DNA from: UBA4971 sp900019985
GTDB taxonomy: Bacteria; Bacillota; SHA-98; UBA4971
Length of the DNA stretch: 64,000 nucleotides
Direction of reading: 5' to 3'
Assembly: GCA_050949175.1 (NCBI GenBank)
Contig: JBMNFG010000012.1
Location: 8,068 to 72,067 of the forward strand
The position numbers and the translations under genes are program-made. Of the stretch, positions 43,998 to 53,104 are shown piece by piece. Every line of letters begins with the position of its first letter. Position 1 is the first letter of the stretch. Below the pieces are notes generated by a model that did not search any database, was not told the DNA's origin, and worked only from the letters and a program-made list of their open reading frames with translations.

Positions 43998-45254
43998 ATG
44001 AAGAAGGTATTGGCGATTGTCTTGGTATCAGTGTTAGGTATTAGTCTCGTTTCGGCACCGGCTTTTGCACAAAAGGCCGAACTCAGCTTGAAATACTGGC
44101 ATGCAGGTGTAGGCGGAGGGGATCTTCAGGTTGGTGATGTTGAGGCATATGAGGCTGAGTACTATTATGATGAACCGTCTGGGGGAAGCGGAATCGGCTA
44201 TTGGTTTAGTGTGGGTGAATTCGTTGGTGCAGAGAGGCTTGCACTAAAGTTCCGCTCCGGAACAAGCGTCATTTTGTCGGCATCATACCATTTGTCCCCC
44301 ACGTCCTCTTTGGGTGTCTCATACTGGAGTGTCAGTCGCGGTGATAAGCTGCTGAAAGCTCTGGGACATCTCGATGCCAAATTTCAAGAAGAAGCGGTTG
44401 ATTCGGGTGGGAATGACCGCATAGATAAGTGGTCAGATATGTTCTACTTTATGGTGCTCCCTTGGCTGACCGGAGATGACATGACTATAAGCTCGTATCG
44501 AGAGCGCCGGTATGGTGAGGATGATTACAGGATTAGTAGCACTGAAGGTTTTATTAGCGCAGAAGGCGGTATCTCAATGTGGGCGCTGGATATATCAGTT
44601 GCGAAGGCTTTCTGTAGCCCTGATCGGGGGGTGGGCTTTTCCGCTGGGATCCGTAAAGCGGACTTCAACCAGAATGAATCGGCTTCACTGGAGCTCCTTT
44701 ACGAATGGAAGAGGAAAACGCCGTCTGAGGACGAGTTGTCCTTCGCAATCGGGGACAGCTATAGTCTGGACAGTAATGTCACGGTTAGTGCTATTGGTCC
44801 GCAGCTCGGTGTTGAGGGAACGTACGCCTTAAGTGACAAGCTTGCGCTGAAGGCAAGCGCCAAGGCAGGACTTCTATTCGGCACTGCCAAAACACATGCA
44901 AACTTAACGCTCGATGGGTGGGAGTCTGATCCTGATACACCTACGTGGTTCCCGCGGGATCCGAAAGATTTCTATGATGTGTCTTATAGTGAGTATCCGC
45001 TAACCCAAGACACTATACGAATCTCTACATATGATCTGGGCATTGACATGGCTTATAGGATTACTGAACAGTGGTCAGCAGAGGCCGGGTACTATGTCTC
45101 GATTTGGAGCGGTGTTCCGTCTCTTGTCCAGTCCAGTGTCGATGTATTCGAAACAGGTGATGATGACTATGGCTACGAGGTGTTCTGGGAGCAGCAGGAG
45201 GCAAGGAGCATCTTTGTAAGCGGGTTGACTGTCGGACTGAGTTATAAGTTTTAG
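43998..45254 (+). CDS. Secreted beta-barrel-like protein, intact copy 2
   Basis: 418 aa. Signal peptide MKKVLAIVLVSVLGISLVSA with cleavage after AFA (24), mature start QKAELSLKYWHAGV, nearly the same as copy 1. Many short amphipathic strands rich in Tyr, Gly and Asp; C-terminal GLTVGLSYKF with a final Phe, the usual outer-membrane sorting signal. No family could be named. GAGGAGGCAGCG precedes the ATG. It is the intact partner of a tandem duplication that includes the flanking hairpin. Confidence 0.8.
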   Translation: MKKVLAIVLVSVLGISLVSAPAFAQKAELSLKYWHAGVGGGDLQVGDVEAYEAEYYYDEPSGGSGIGYWFSVGEFVGAERLALKFRSGTSVILSASYHLSPTSSLGVSYWSVSRGDKLLKALGHLDAKFQEEAVDSGGNDRIDKWSDMFYFMVLPWLTGDDMTISSYRERRYGEDDYRISSTEGFISAEGGISMWALDISVAKAFCSPDRGVGFSAGIRKADFNQNESASLELLYEWKRKTPSEDELSFAIGDSYSLDSNVTVSAIGPQLGVEGTYALSDKLALKASAKAGLLFGTAKTHANLTLDGWESDPDTPTWFPRDPKDFYDVSYSEYPLTQDTIRISTYDLGIDMAYRITEQWSAEAGYYVSIWSGVPSLVQSSVDVFETGDDDYGYEVFWEQQEARSIFVSGLTVGLSYKF

Positions 45255-45358
45255 TTGATATTCGAGATTCCAGAGGCAACAGAGGTATTTGAGTTCTGAT
45301 TACTGTTTATAAGCGCGCTTAAAGACGGAAATGCTTTGTTTGCCGCCGGTAGTAGACG

Positions 45359-45401
45359 ATAGGGGCGGCGCCGAAAGGCGAAGCCCCCATTTCAGCTTGA
45401 A
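45359..45401 (+). terminator. Hairpin after beta-barrel copy 2
   Basis: GATAGGGGC...GCCCCCATTTC with an inner GGCGCC/GGCG stem and GAAA loop. Equivalent in place and shape to the hairpin at 43903, so it was probably duplicated with the gene. Confidence 0.5.
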
Positions 45402-45511
45402 TATGAGCAACATGAGGAGTGAAAAGACCGGGCCTTCCTAGAAGGATTTGGAATAAATGGAAAGAATTATATATAGGAAATATATTCCAAACCCTGCGGA
45501 AGGAGAGAGAA

Positions 45512-45940
45512 TTGGTGGTTTTGAGCGATTTTGCTGTTGAAGTTGCTGAGATCCTGCTGCCGGTAGTTGCTCTTTTCCTGGTGGTGCTTTTTCGCTACGG
45601 AGTTGCGCTGTTAAGGAAGAGAATTGATGAGATTGACAATGAGATAGCAAGGCAAGCGCTTTGTGCGGCCTTGGCTGAGGCTGAGTCAGTGGGGATAGAT
45701 GCGGTTCGCGCTACCAACCAGGTGCTCGTTGATGAACTGAAGGAGAAATCCAAAGACGGGAAACTGACGGAAGATGAGGCACAAAAGGCCATGGAGACTG
45801 CCAAGGATTACTTTCTTAAGCATATTACCAGGGATAGCCTGAAGATCCTTGAAGCTTCAATAGGGCCTATTCGAGAGTGGCTCGAAGGGTTTCTCGAGGC
45901 AAAGCTTTGTGCGGAGAAGAAGCGTATGGAATACGTTTAA
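45512..45940 (+). CDS. Small single-pass membrane protein, holin-like
   Basis: About 142 aa. One hydrophobic helix near the N-terminus (EILLPVVALFLVVLFRYGVA) followed by a long charged helical region (LRKRIDEIDNEIARQ, DELKEKSKDGKLTEDEAQKA). The layout resembles phage LLH-type holins or tail-region membrane proteins, but the match is weak. The TTG at 45512 (or GTG 45515) has AAGGAG upstream; the frame is open back to 45419. Neighbours are not phage genes. Confidence 0.6.
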   Translation: MVVLSDFAVEVAEILLPVVALFLVVLFRYGVALLRKRIDEIDNEIARQALCAALAEAESVGIDAVRATNQVLVDELKEKSKDGKLTEDEAQKAMETAKDYFLKHITRDSLKILEASIGPIREWLEGFLEAKLCAEKKRMEYV

Positions 45941-46008
45941 TCCCCTGGGCTTACACTAGCGATGAACGGTATCTGGCATCCGGCACCGGCAGAAACGGAG
46001 GTACAGCC

Positions 46009-48135
46009 TTGAATCGTCTTGCAAAAAGCAAGAATCCGTACTTGCTTCAACATGCAGAAAACCCGGTAGACTGGTATCCCTGGAGTGATGAGGCTTTTGA
46101 AAAAGCTGCATCTCTGGATAAACCTATCTTCCTGTCCATAGGCTATTCCACCTGCCACTGGTGCCATGTGATGGCAGAGGAGTCATTCGAGGACGAGGAA
46201 GTTGCCAAAGTCCTCAATGACAGCTACATCTCAATCAAAGTAGACCGTGAGGAAAGGCCTGACGTAGACAGCCTATATCAGGAAGCCTGCCTGGCAACTA
46301 CAGGGCAGGGAGGCTGGCCCCTTACAATCATTATGGACTCGAACAAAAAACCTTTCTTCGCAGGCACATACTTTCCCAAGACGCGTAAATACGGCAGGCC
46401 CGGCCTCCTTGATATCCTTACTAAAGTGGCTGAGATGTGGGAAAACGACAGGCAGAGGCTGCTTGACGGAGCGGAGATGCTTACCCACCTGATCCAGGAA
46501 GATCACGAAAAGCGTGATGAGGCTGCCATTGGCGATGATGAGCTCCTTTATGCTTATAATGCGAAAAAGGTTGAGTTTGACCGTGAGTACGGTGGGTTCG
46601 GATACGCCCCGAAGTTCCCCATGCCTTCCAACCTCTTTTTCTTACTCAGATACTACAAGCACACACAGGAAGCAGACGCTTTGGACATGGTAGAGAAGAC
46701 CCTCGTGATGATGCGAAGAGGGGGAGTGTATGACCAGTTAGGATTCGGATTCCACCGCTACAGCACAGACCGCATGTGGCTGATCCCTCATTTTGAGAAG
46801 ATGCTCTATGACAACGCCTTGCTTGCTGTCGCATATCTCGAGGCATATCAGATAACTCAAAAAGCCTTTTATTCTAAGGTTGCACGGGAAATCTTCACTT
46901 ATCTTCTAAGGGATATGAAGGCGCCTTCCGGCGGGTTTGCATCGGCTGAAGATGCGGATTCTGAAAGCGGAGAAGGCAGGTATTATGTTTGGAGCAGGGA
47001 CGAAGTATGCGAGATCCTGAGCAGTGATGAAGCTGAGGTTTTTGCGCGTTACTTTGACATTACGAGAAGAGGAAACTTCGAGAACGGCCTTAACGTTCCA
47101 AACCTTCTAAGCTCGAGGGCAAGCACATTGGCAATGGCAGGCGGAGAGGAAGAGGAACGCTCGGAACCCGACGTTGACAACGCCGGGCTTTCTTCTGCTG
47201 TGGAAGAGATGCTTATCCAGGCCCGCACCCGTCTTCTCGAGGCTCGCACCAGGCGCGAGCGCCCGTTTCGAGATGACAAGGTCCTGACTGCATGGAACGG
47301 CCTTGCAATCGCTGCCTTTGCAAGGGGGGGCCGCATCCTGGGTGAAGAAGAATATGTTAACGTTGCAGAGGAGGCAGCCGATTTCATCCTGACTGCATTG
47401 AGGCGCCCTGATGGCAGGCTCCTTGCCAGGTACAGGAAAGGCGAAGCTATAATCCCTGCATATCTTGATGACTATGCCTTTTTCGTCCAGGGCCTTATTG
47501 AGTTGTGGGAAGCAAGGTCGGATAGCCGCTACATCCGGGCTGCCATTGAATTGACAGAGCAGCAAATCGACTTGTTTTGGGATAAAGAAGCCGGCGGGTT
47601 CTATTTTACGGCGTACGACTCCCATGAGCTTCCGGTTCGCAGAAAAGACGCAAAAGACGGGGCCATACCATCTGGAAACTCCGTATCCGCCCATAACCTG
47701 ATTAAGCTTGCACGCCTTACAGGCAGGGATGAGTGGGAAGAGACGGCAAGAGAGTTGCTTCAGAGCTTTTCAGGGCTTGTATCCAGATATCCTTCAGCAT
47801 TTCCGACACTACTCTCAGCATGGCTCATGCTGGAAACCCCACCTGTTGAGATAGTAATCGCCGGACGCCCGGATGGGCAGGATACCCGGGGCCTCCGGCA
47901 AGTGGTAAACAGCTTTTTCCTCCCTGAGGCGACCATTTCTCATAATCCCGGCGGTATGGATGGCGATGCCCTTAGCAGAATCCTGCCTCCGGTTTCAGGC
48001 AAGGAGCCCTGCGAAGACAAGGCTTTGGCTTACGTTTGCCATGGCAGGACATGCCTTGCACCTTTTGATAATCCTTGCGCCTTGCGGACAGCCCTCGATT
48101 CTATTCAGCCACACACTGCCCATACAGATGAATAG
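46009..48135 (+). CDS. DUF255 thioredoxin-domain protein (YyaL / SPATA20 family)
   Basis: About 708 aa. The N-terminal thioredoxin-like domain carries YSTCHWCHVMAEESFED, then a six-hairpin glycosidase-like domain with FGYAPKFPMPSNLFFLLRY and LTAWNGLAIAA. The function of the family is not established. The TTG at 46009 has GGAGGT 7 bp upstream and matches the usual start (NRLAKSKNPYLLQHAENPVDWY); the open frame reaches back to 45877 into the preceding gene. Confidence 0.9.
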   Translation: MNRLAKSKNPYLLQHAENPVDWYPWSDEAFEKAASLDKPIFLSIGYSTCHWCHVMAEESFEDEEVAKVLNDSYISIKVDREERPDVDSLYQEACLATTGQGGWPLTIIMDSNKKPFFAGTYFPKTRKYGRPGLLDILTKVAEMWENDRQRLLDGAEMLTHLIQEDHEKRDEAAIGDDELLYAYNAKKVEFDREYGGFGYAPKFPMPSNLFFLLRYYKHTQEADALDMVEKTLVMMRRGGVYDQLGFGFHRYSTDRMWLIPHFEKMLYDNALLAVAYLEAYQITQKAFYSKVAREIFTYLLRDMKAPSGGFASAEDADSESGEGRYYVWSRDEVCEILSSDEAEVFARYFDITRRGNFENGLNVPNLLSSRASTLAMAGGEEEERSEPDVDNAGLSSAVEEMLIQARTRLLEARTRRERPFRDDKVLTAWNGLAIAAFARGGRILGEEEYVNVAEEAADFILTALRRPDGRLLARYRKGEAIIPAYLDDYAFFVQGLIELWEARSDSRYIRAAIELTEQQIDLFWDKEAGGFYFTAYDSHELPVRRKDAKDGAIPSGNSVSAHNLIKLARLTGRDEWEETARELLQSFSGLVSRYPSAFPTLLSAWLMLETPPVEIVIAGRPDGQDTRGLRQVVNSFFLPEATISHNPGGMDGDALSRILPPVSGKEPCEDKALAYVCHGRTCLAPFDNPCALRTALDSIQPHTAHTDE

Positions 48136-48286
48136 ACTCCCCGGACTACGGATCCACAGTATTTTCTCATGTAGAACTGAAAACAGTGCTAAACTCGTTA
48201 TCTTTTAGGAAGGATTTTATGCAAACGTGGCGAATCTCCATACACATTATACTTTGAGTACAGAGAGAAGAGAGGAGGATTTCTGT

Positions 48287-49432
48287 ATGATGTCTCATCG
48301 ACGTCTAATCGCGTGTCTGGTTCTTCTATGTGTAGCAAGTATTATTGGGGTGGCGGCTGCCGAGACACCTACAGAAGTGAGGATTGGAGTATACGAGCCG
48401 ATGACAGGAGCCATGGCCGCTGGTGGCCAAATGACCTGGGAAGGAATAGAACTCGCGCAGAAGCATAGGCCAACTGTCTTGGGGCTGCCGGTAAGACTGA
48501 TTTTGGTGGACAATCGCAGTGACAAAGTGGAAGCAGCTACTGCTGTAACCCGTCTGGTTCAAAGAGATAAAGTGCATGCAATCATTGGAAGCTACGGGAG
48601 CGCCCTGTCTATGTCCGGAGGGCCGATTGCACAGGAAGCAAAAGTTCCGGTCATGGGGTGTTCTCCGACAAACCCATTGGTCACATTAGGAAATGACTAC
48701 TATTTCCGTGCCTGTTTCATCGATCCCTTCCAGGGCAGAGTCATGGCTCAGTTTGCCTTCGAAAAGCTCGGGGCAAAGAAAGCAGCAATCATTCAGGACG
48801 TTGCCCAGGACTACGCAGTAGGCCTTGCGAACTTCTTCAAAGAGGCTTTCATCGAACTGACCGGGGATCCTGAAGCTATTGTAGCCAATACGTACTATCA
48901 GACAGGTGACCGTGATTTCACCGCCCAGCTAACACATATCGCCAGCACAAATCCGGATGTAGTATTCGCTCCCGGATACTACGCTGATTCAGCTGTGCTC
49001 ATTTCGCAGGCTCGTTCACTCGGTATTGACGCACCGTTCCTCGGAGGGGACACCTTTGAAGCGCCTGAGTTCATTGAAATCGGCGGAAAGAATGTCGAAG
49101 GTGTATACTTCAGCACTCACTACAGCGCTGATGCTCCTATAACACCTGCGTCTGAGGAGTTTGTAGCCCTTTACAAAGCCGAATTCGGCAAAGCACCCAA
49201 CACATTCGCGGCTTTGGGCTACGACTGTTACATGCTGGTACTTGATGCCATTGAAAGAGCAGGGGTAGTCGATCCTGTAGCAATACGGGATGCAATGGCA
49301 GAGACGAAGGAGTTCATGGGAGCTACCGGTATCATTACCCTTGACGAAAACGGTGACGCCACAAAGAGCGCAGTTGTGCTCCAGGTGCAAGACGGAGAAT
49401 TCAAGCTGGTCGACGTTGTGCACCCGCGTTAG
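48287..49432 (+). CDS. Branched-chain amino acid type ABC transporter substrate-binding protein
   Basis: About 381 aa. Signal peptide with a Lys/Arg start (MMSHRRLIACLVLL) and cleavage after VAAA, not an evident lipobox. Periplasmic binding protein type 1 fold (Leu/Ile/Val family): YEPMTGAMAAGGQMTWEG, GSYGSALSMSGGPIAQEA. AGGAGG sits 8 bp before the ATG at 48287. First gene of a complete transporter operon. The ligand is unknown; amides and short-chain acids are also carried by this family. Confidence 0.9.
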   Translation: MMSHRRLIACLVLLCVASIIGVAAAETPTEVRIGVYEPMTGAMAAGGQMTWEGIELAQKHRPTVLGLPVRLILVDNRSDKVEAATAVTRLVQRDKVHAIIGSYGSALSMSGGPIAQEAKVPVMGCSPTNPLVTLGNDYYFRACFIDPFQGRVMAQFAFEKLGAKKAAIIQDVAQDYAVGLANFFKEAFIELTGDPEAIVANTYYQTGDRDFTAQLTHIASTNPDVVFAPGYYADSAVLISQARSLGIDAPFLGGDTFEAPEFIEIGGKNVEGVYFSTHYSADAPITPASEEFVALYKAEFGKAPNTFAALGYDCYMLVLDAIERAGVVDPVAIRDAMAETKEFMGATGIITLDENGDATKSAVVLQVQDGEFKLVDVVHPR

Positions 49433-49546
49433 TTCATAATCCATCACGTATATAGCTTACTTTCCGGTGCTTCTGAGGCTCATCTCATATAAATGCCTAT
49501 AGACGGTAACTACTGGAAAATTCCTTGGTAAGCAAGGATCTAAAGC

Positions 49547-49573
49547 TTCCCTGGGGGCTTTGCCCCCAGGGAA
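49547..49573 (+). terminator. Perfect 12-bp hairpin between binding protein and permease genes
   Basis: TTCCCTGGGGGC, loop TTT, GCCCCCAGGGAA. No T-run follows. Such hairpins commonly reduce read-through or stabilise the binding-protein mRNA in transporter operons. Confidence 0.65.
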
Positions 49574-49612
49574 CGACTTGTTTGTTCTGTGTCCGATTGG
49601 AGGCTGGAGACG

Positions 49613-50506
49613 GTGACACTGGAAATATTTATGCAGAACATTGCTAACGGGATTACCTTAGGAAGCCTCTACGCTCTCTTAGCCATTGGATATACAATGG
49701 TATACGGTATCCTGAGACTGATTAATTTCGCCCACGGCGAAATCTTTATGGTAAGCACATACTTCGCCTTTTACGGCATAGCCATTTTTGCCCTCCCTTG
49801 GCAGGTCTCCTTTGTCCTGGCGATTATCCTCACTGCAGTTATGGGAGTGATAATCGAGCGGGCAGCTTACAGGCCGCTTAGGAACGCGCCGCGCATATCA
49901 GCGCTGATTTCCGCGATCGGAGTATCGTTCCTCATGTCAAACCTGGGCTTGGTGATATTCGGAGGGAGGCCGAAGACATTCTTCCGGCCTCAGTTCTTTC
50001 AGATTCCCATTCAGTTGGGTAGTGTCAGGGTAGTGGCGCTTTTCTTCATAATCCCTGTACTGGCCGTAGTCCTTCTTGCTATACTCAACTACATCGTATA
50101 CAAGACGAAGATAGGCCTTGCTATGCGGGCTGCTCAGTGGGATTTTGACGTGGCACGGCTGATGGGCGTTGAAGTTGACCGGGCGATTTCAGTGACTTTT
50201 GCCATTGGTTCAGCTCTTGCAGCCATTGGCGGTATCATGTGGGGACTTCGCTTTGTTGAGATCAATCCCAATATGGGGCTGTTTCCGGGGCTGAAGTGTT
50301 TTATAGCCGCTGTATTCGGCGGCATTGGCAATATAGCCGGAGCGGTTCTAGGCGGTTTCCTTCTTGGCTTCGGAGAGATTATGCTTGTAGCTTTCCTGCC
50401 GGGGTTAGCAGGGTACCGCGATGCTTTCGCTTTCATTTTGCTGATTTTAATGCTTCTGTTTAGGCCCACAGGCCTACTGGGTGAGAAGCAAAGGGTGAGA
50501 ACATAA
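49613..50506 (+). CDS. livH: Branched-chain amino acid type ABC transporter permease LivH
   Basis: About 297 aa with eight or so membrane helices, the LivH family start GITLGSLYALLAIGYTMVYG and INFAHGEIFM. GTG at 49613 with GGAGG 9 bp upstream; GTG 49589 is possible. Stop shares a base with livM (TAATG). Confidence 0.92.
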   Translation: MTLEIFMQNIANGITLGSLYALLAIGYTMVYGILRLINFAHGEIFMVSTYFAFYGIAIFALPWQVSFVLAIILTAVMGVIIERAAYRPLRNAPRISALISAIGVSFLMSNLGLVIFGGRPKTFFRPQFFQIPIQLGSVRVVALFFIIPVLAVVLLAILNYIVYKTKIGLAMRAAQWDFDVARLMGVEVDRAISVTFAIGSALAAIGGIMWGLRFVEINPNMGLFPGLKCFIAAVFGGIGNIAGAVLGGFLLGFGEIMLVAFLPGLAGYRDAFAFILLILMLLFRPTGLLGEKQRVRT

Positions 50507-51582
50507 TGGCCGGAAACCAAAGTAACAACTTTATGAGAAAAGCTGTACTTGCAATAGCAGGGCTTGTCCTGTTTTACTTGTGTCTTTACTGGATTAATAC
50601 CCAATGGGATGCATATAAGGTCCGTATTCTGAATCTCTGTGCCATCTATATCGGTATTACCCTTGGGCTTAACCTGTGCAACGGGTTTGCAGGCCAGTTT
50701 TCACTGGGGATTGCCGGATTTATGGCTGTAGGTGCATATACGACAGCTTTGCTGACGATGTCGCCCCAGATAAAGCGTGCAGTATACTTCATTGAGCCGC
50801 TAATCTCGCCGCTAAACTCTATCCAGTGGGGGTTCCTGCCTTCCCTGATAGTGGCAGGTTTGGTGTCAGGGCTGGTGGGGTTTGCAGTAGGAGCCCCTGC
50901 CATACGGTTCCGCGATGATTATTTGGGCATCAGCACCTTAGGATTCGCTGAAATCATCCGTGTGGTGTTTACAAACACTACACACATTACCAACGGAGCA
51001 CTGGGACTTAAGGGGATTCCTCCCCATACCAACCTCTACTGGAGTTGGACTTTCGCCTTGCTCTGTGTCTTTGTAATGGTGAGGCTCACCAACTCCAGCT
51101 ACGGACGGGCGCTGAAAGCCATTCGCGATGACGAGGTTGCTGCCGAGGCTATGGGTGTGAACCTCTTTTACCATAAGTGCCTTGCTTTTGTGGTCTCAGC
51201 AACCATGGCAGGTATCGGCGGGGGGTTGCTTGGGAATCTCATAACTACCATAGACCCGAACATGTTCCGTTTCCCGCTCACTTTTACAGTGTTGATGATG
51301 GCGGTGCTGGGTGGTTTAGGCAGTATTACAGGCAGTGTGATCTCGGCTACGGTGATCACCATTGCCATGGAAGCCCTGAGGGTCCTGGAGGAACCCAGAG
51401 TTGTTCTGGGGATATTCCTGCCCGGAATCCCGGGAATGCGTATGGTAGTGTTCTCTATTGCTCTGATGTTGGTCATCTTGTTCTATCCCAAGGGATTCAT
51501 GGGTGACAGGGAGCTTGGTTTGGACTCTTTCAGAAATCTTGCGGCAAGATTTCGCCGTACATTCTCACATAAGCAGGTGTAA
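50506..51582 (+). CDS. livM: Branched-chain amino acid type ABC transporter permease LivM
   Basis: 358 aa. Family motifs GYAGQFSLG-like GFAGQFSLGIAGFMAVGAY, and GRALKAIRDDEVAAEAMGVN of the EAA loop that contacts the ATPases. One extra N-terminal helix. Partner of LivH. Confidence 0.93.
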   Translation: MAGNQSNNFMRKAVLAIAGLVLFYLCLYWINTQWDAYKVRILNLCAIYIGITLGLNLCNGFAGQFSLGIAGFMAVGAYTTALLTMSPQIKRAVYFIEPLISPLNSIQWGFLPSLIVAGLVSGLVGFAVGAPAIRFRDDYLGISTLGFAEIIRVVFTNTTHITNGALGLKGIPPHTNLYWSWTFALLCVFVMVRLTNSSYGRALKAIRDDEVAAEAMGVNLFYHKCLAFVVSATMAGIGGGLLGNLITTIDPNMFRFPLTFTVLMMAVLGGLGSITGSVISATVITIAMEALRVLEEPRVVLGIFLPGIPGMRMVVFSIALMLVILFYPKGFMGDRELGLDSFRNLAARFRRTFSHKQV

Positions 51583-51589
51583 GTAGGCT

Positions 51590-52381
51590 ATGTCTAAGAA
51601 CAACGATTCTGTACTTGTCTGCGAGAATATAGGAATGCAATTCGGAGGCCTTGCTGCCGTCCGTAACTTCGATATATCCATTCCCAATCGGGCACTCTAC
51701 GGCTTGATCGGCCCGAACGGAGCAGGTAAGACCACAGTGTTCAACATTATATCCGGGGTCTTGAGCCCGACTGCAGGCAGGGTCAAGCTGTTCGGAGAAG
51801 ATATCACAGGGCTTACTCCTGATGAGATCGCAAAGCGCGGTGTCGCCCGTACCTTCCAGAATATCAGGCTGTTTCGCGACCTTACAGTCCTTGACAACGT
51901 GCTGGTTGGGCACCACCTCAGGCGCAAGGCGACCCTTGGAGAGGCATTGCTTGCTCTTCCGAGATACCGGAAGGAAGAATCGGGCATGATGCACACGTCT
52001 CGTGAGTTGCTGGAGGCAGTAGGCTTGAAAGATGTGGCACACTACCGGGCCAGTGCACTCCCGTACGGACAGCAGCGCAGGCTTGAGATTGCCCGTGCCC
52101 TGGCTACAAAGCCGAAGGTCCTTCTCTTGGATGAGCCTGCAGCAGGGATGAACCCTGCAGAGACCGAGCAGCTGATGCAGCTTATCCTCGACATACGTGA
52201 CAGATTCAACCTTTCCATACTCTTGATTGAGCATGAAATGAAGGTAGTGATGAATATCTGCGAACACATAACTGTGCTGGATCACGGTGAGATCATTGCA
52301 GAAGGCACTCCTTCTGAGATCCAGTCTAACGAAAGGGTAATCAAGGCCTATCTGGGGGGCGGAACAATTGCTCGACATTAA
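51590..52381 (+). CDS. livG: ABC transporter ATPase LivG
   Basis: 263 aa. Walker A GPNGAGKTT, LivG-type loop GVARTFQNIRLF, degenerate signature LPYGQQRRLEIARAL (YGQQ in place of SGGQ, usual for LivG), Walker B LLLDEPAAGMNP. Overlaps livF by 14 bp. Confidence 0.95.
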   Translation: MSKNNDSVLVCENIGMQFGGLAAVRNFDISIPNRALYGLIGPNGAGKTTVFNIISGVLSPTAGRVKLFGEDITGLTPDEIAKRGVARTFQNIRLFRDLTVLDNVLVGHHLRRKATLGEALLALPRYRKEESGMMHTSRELLEAVGLKDVAHYRASALPYGQQRRLEIARALATKPKVLLLDEPAAGMNPAETEQLMQLILDIRDRFNLSILLIEHEMKVVMNICEHITVLDHGEIIAEGTPSEIQSNERVIKAYLGGGTIARH

Positions 52382-53084
52382 AGACATTCATGTCTACTAT
52401 GACGGGATTCACGCAATTAAAGGGGTTTCTATGACTGTGCCTCAAGGATCCCTGGTTACGCTTGTAGGCTCCAACGGAGCAGGGAAGACGACTTTGCTGA
52501 GGACAATCTGCGGGCTAAAAAAGCCTTCACAGGGTAGTATAAATTTCAAAGGCGAAAACCTTCTGGATAAGAGCGCCACAGGGATTGTCCAGATGGGAAT
52601 CAGCATGGTGCCTGAAGGCAGGCAGATATTTCCTGATCTTACGGTTTTGGAAAACCTTCATTTAGGCGCATTCAGAAGGAACGATACAGACGGGATCAAG
52701 CGCGACATGGACTGGGTATTCCAGCTGTTTCCAAGGTTGAAAGAACGTATTCACCAGAAGGGCGGGACCTTATCCGGCGGCGAGCAGCAGATGCTTGCTA
52801 TCGGAAGAGGGCTTATGTCACGGCCTTCCCTTCTCCTGCTGGATGAGCCTTCCCTTGGACTTGCTCCCATCTTAGTGGAAGAGGTTTTCAGCATCATCCA
52901 GGAGATCCACTCTCAGGGTGTGACGCTCCTATTGATAGAACAGAATGCTCATGCTGCTCTCAGCATTGCTGATTACGGATACGTAATGGAATCAGGGGCT
53001 ATTGCCTTGGAAGGAAAAGGACAAGACCTCTTGTACGACGAAGCGGTAAGACGCGCTTACCTTGGAGGAGAAGCTGTCAAGTAG
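52368..53084 (+). CDS. livF: ABC transporter ATPase LivF
   Basis: 238 aa. Walker A GSNGAGKTT, signature LSGGEQQMLAIGRGLM, Walker B LLLDEPSLGLAP. TTG start at 52368 within the end of livG. Completes the transporter set SBP-LivH-LivM-LivG-LivF. Confidence 0.95.
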   Translation: MLDIKDIHVYYDGIHAIKGVSMTVPQGSLVTLVGSNGAGKTTLLRTICGLKKPSQGSINFKGENLLDKSATGIVQMGISMVPEGRQIFPDLTVLENLHLGAFRRNDTDGIKRDMDWVFQLFPRLKERIHQKGGTLSGGEQQMLAIGRGLMSRPSLLLLDEPSLGLAPILVEEVFSIIQEIHSQGVTLLLIEQNAHAALSIADYGYVMESGAIALEGKGQDLLYDEAVRRAYLGGEAVK

Positions 53085-53104
53085 CTTGGAGGCTGCCTGT
53101 CAAG

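Noticed and set aside
51530..52387. 285-codon minus-strand frame over livG
   Set aside because: Entirely antisense to a clear LivG ATPase; no motif or start signal.
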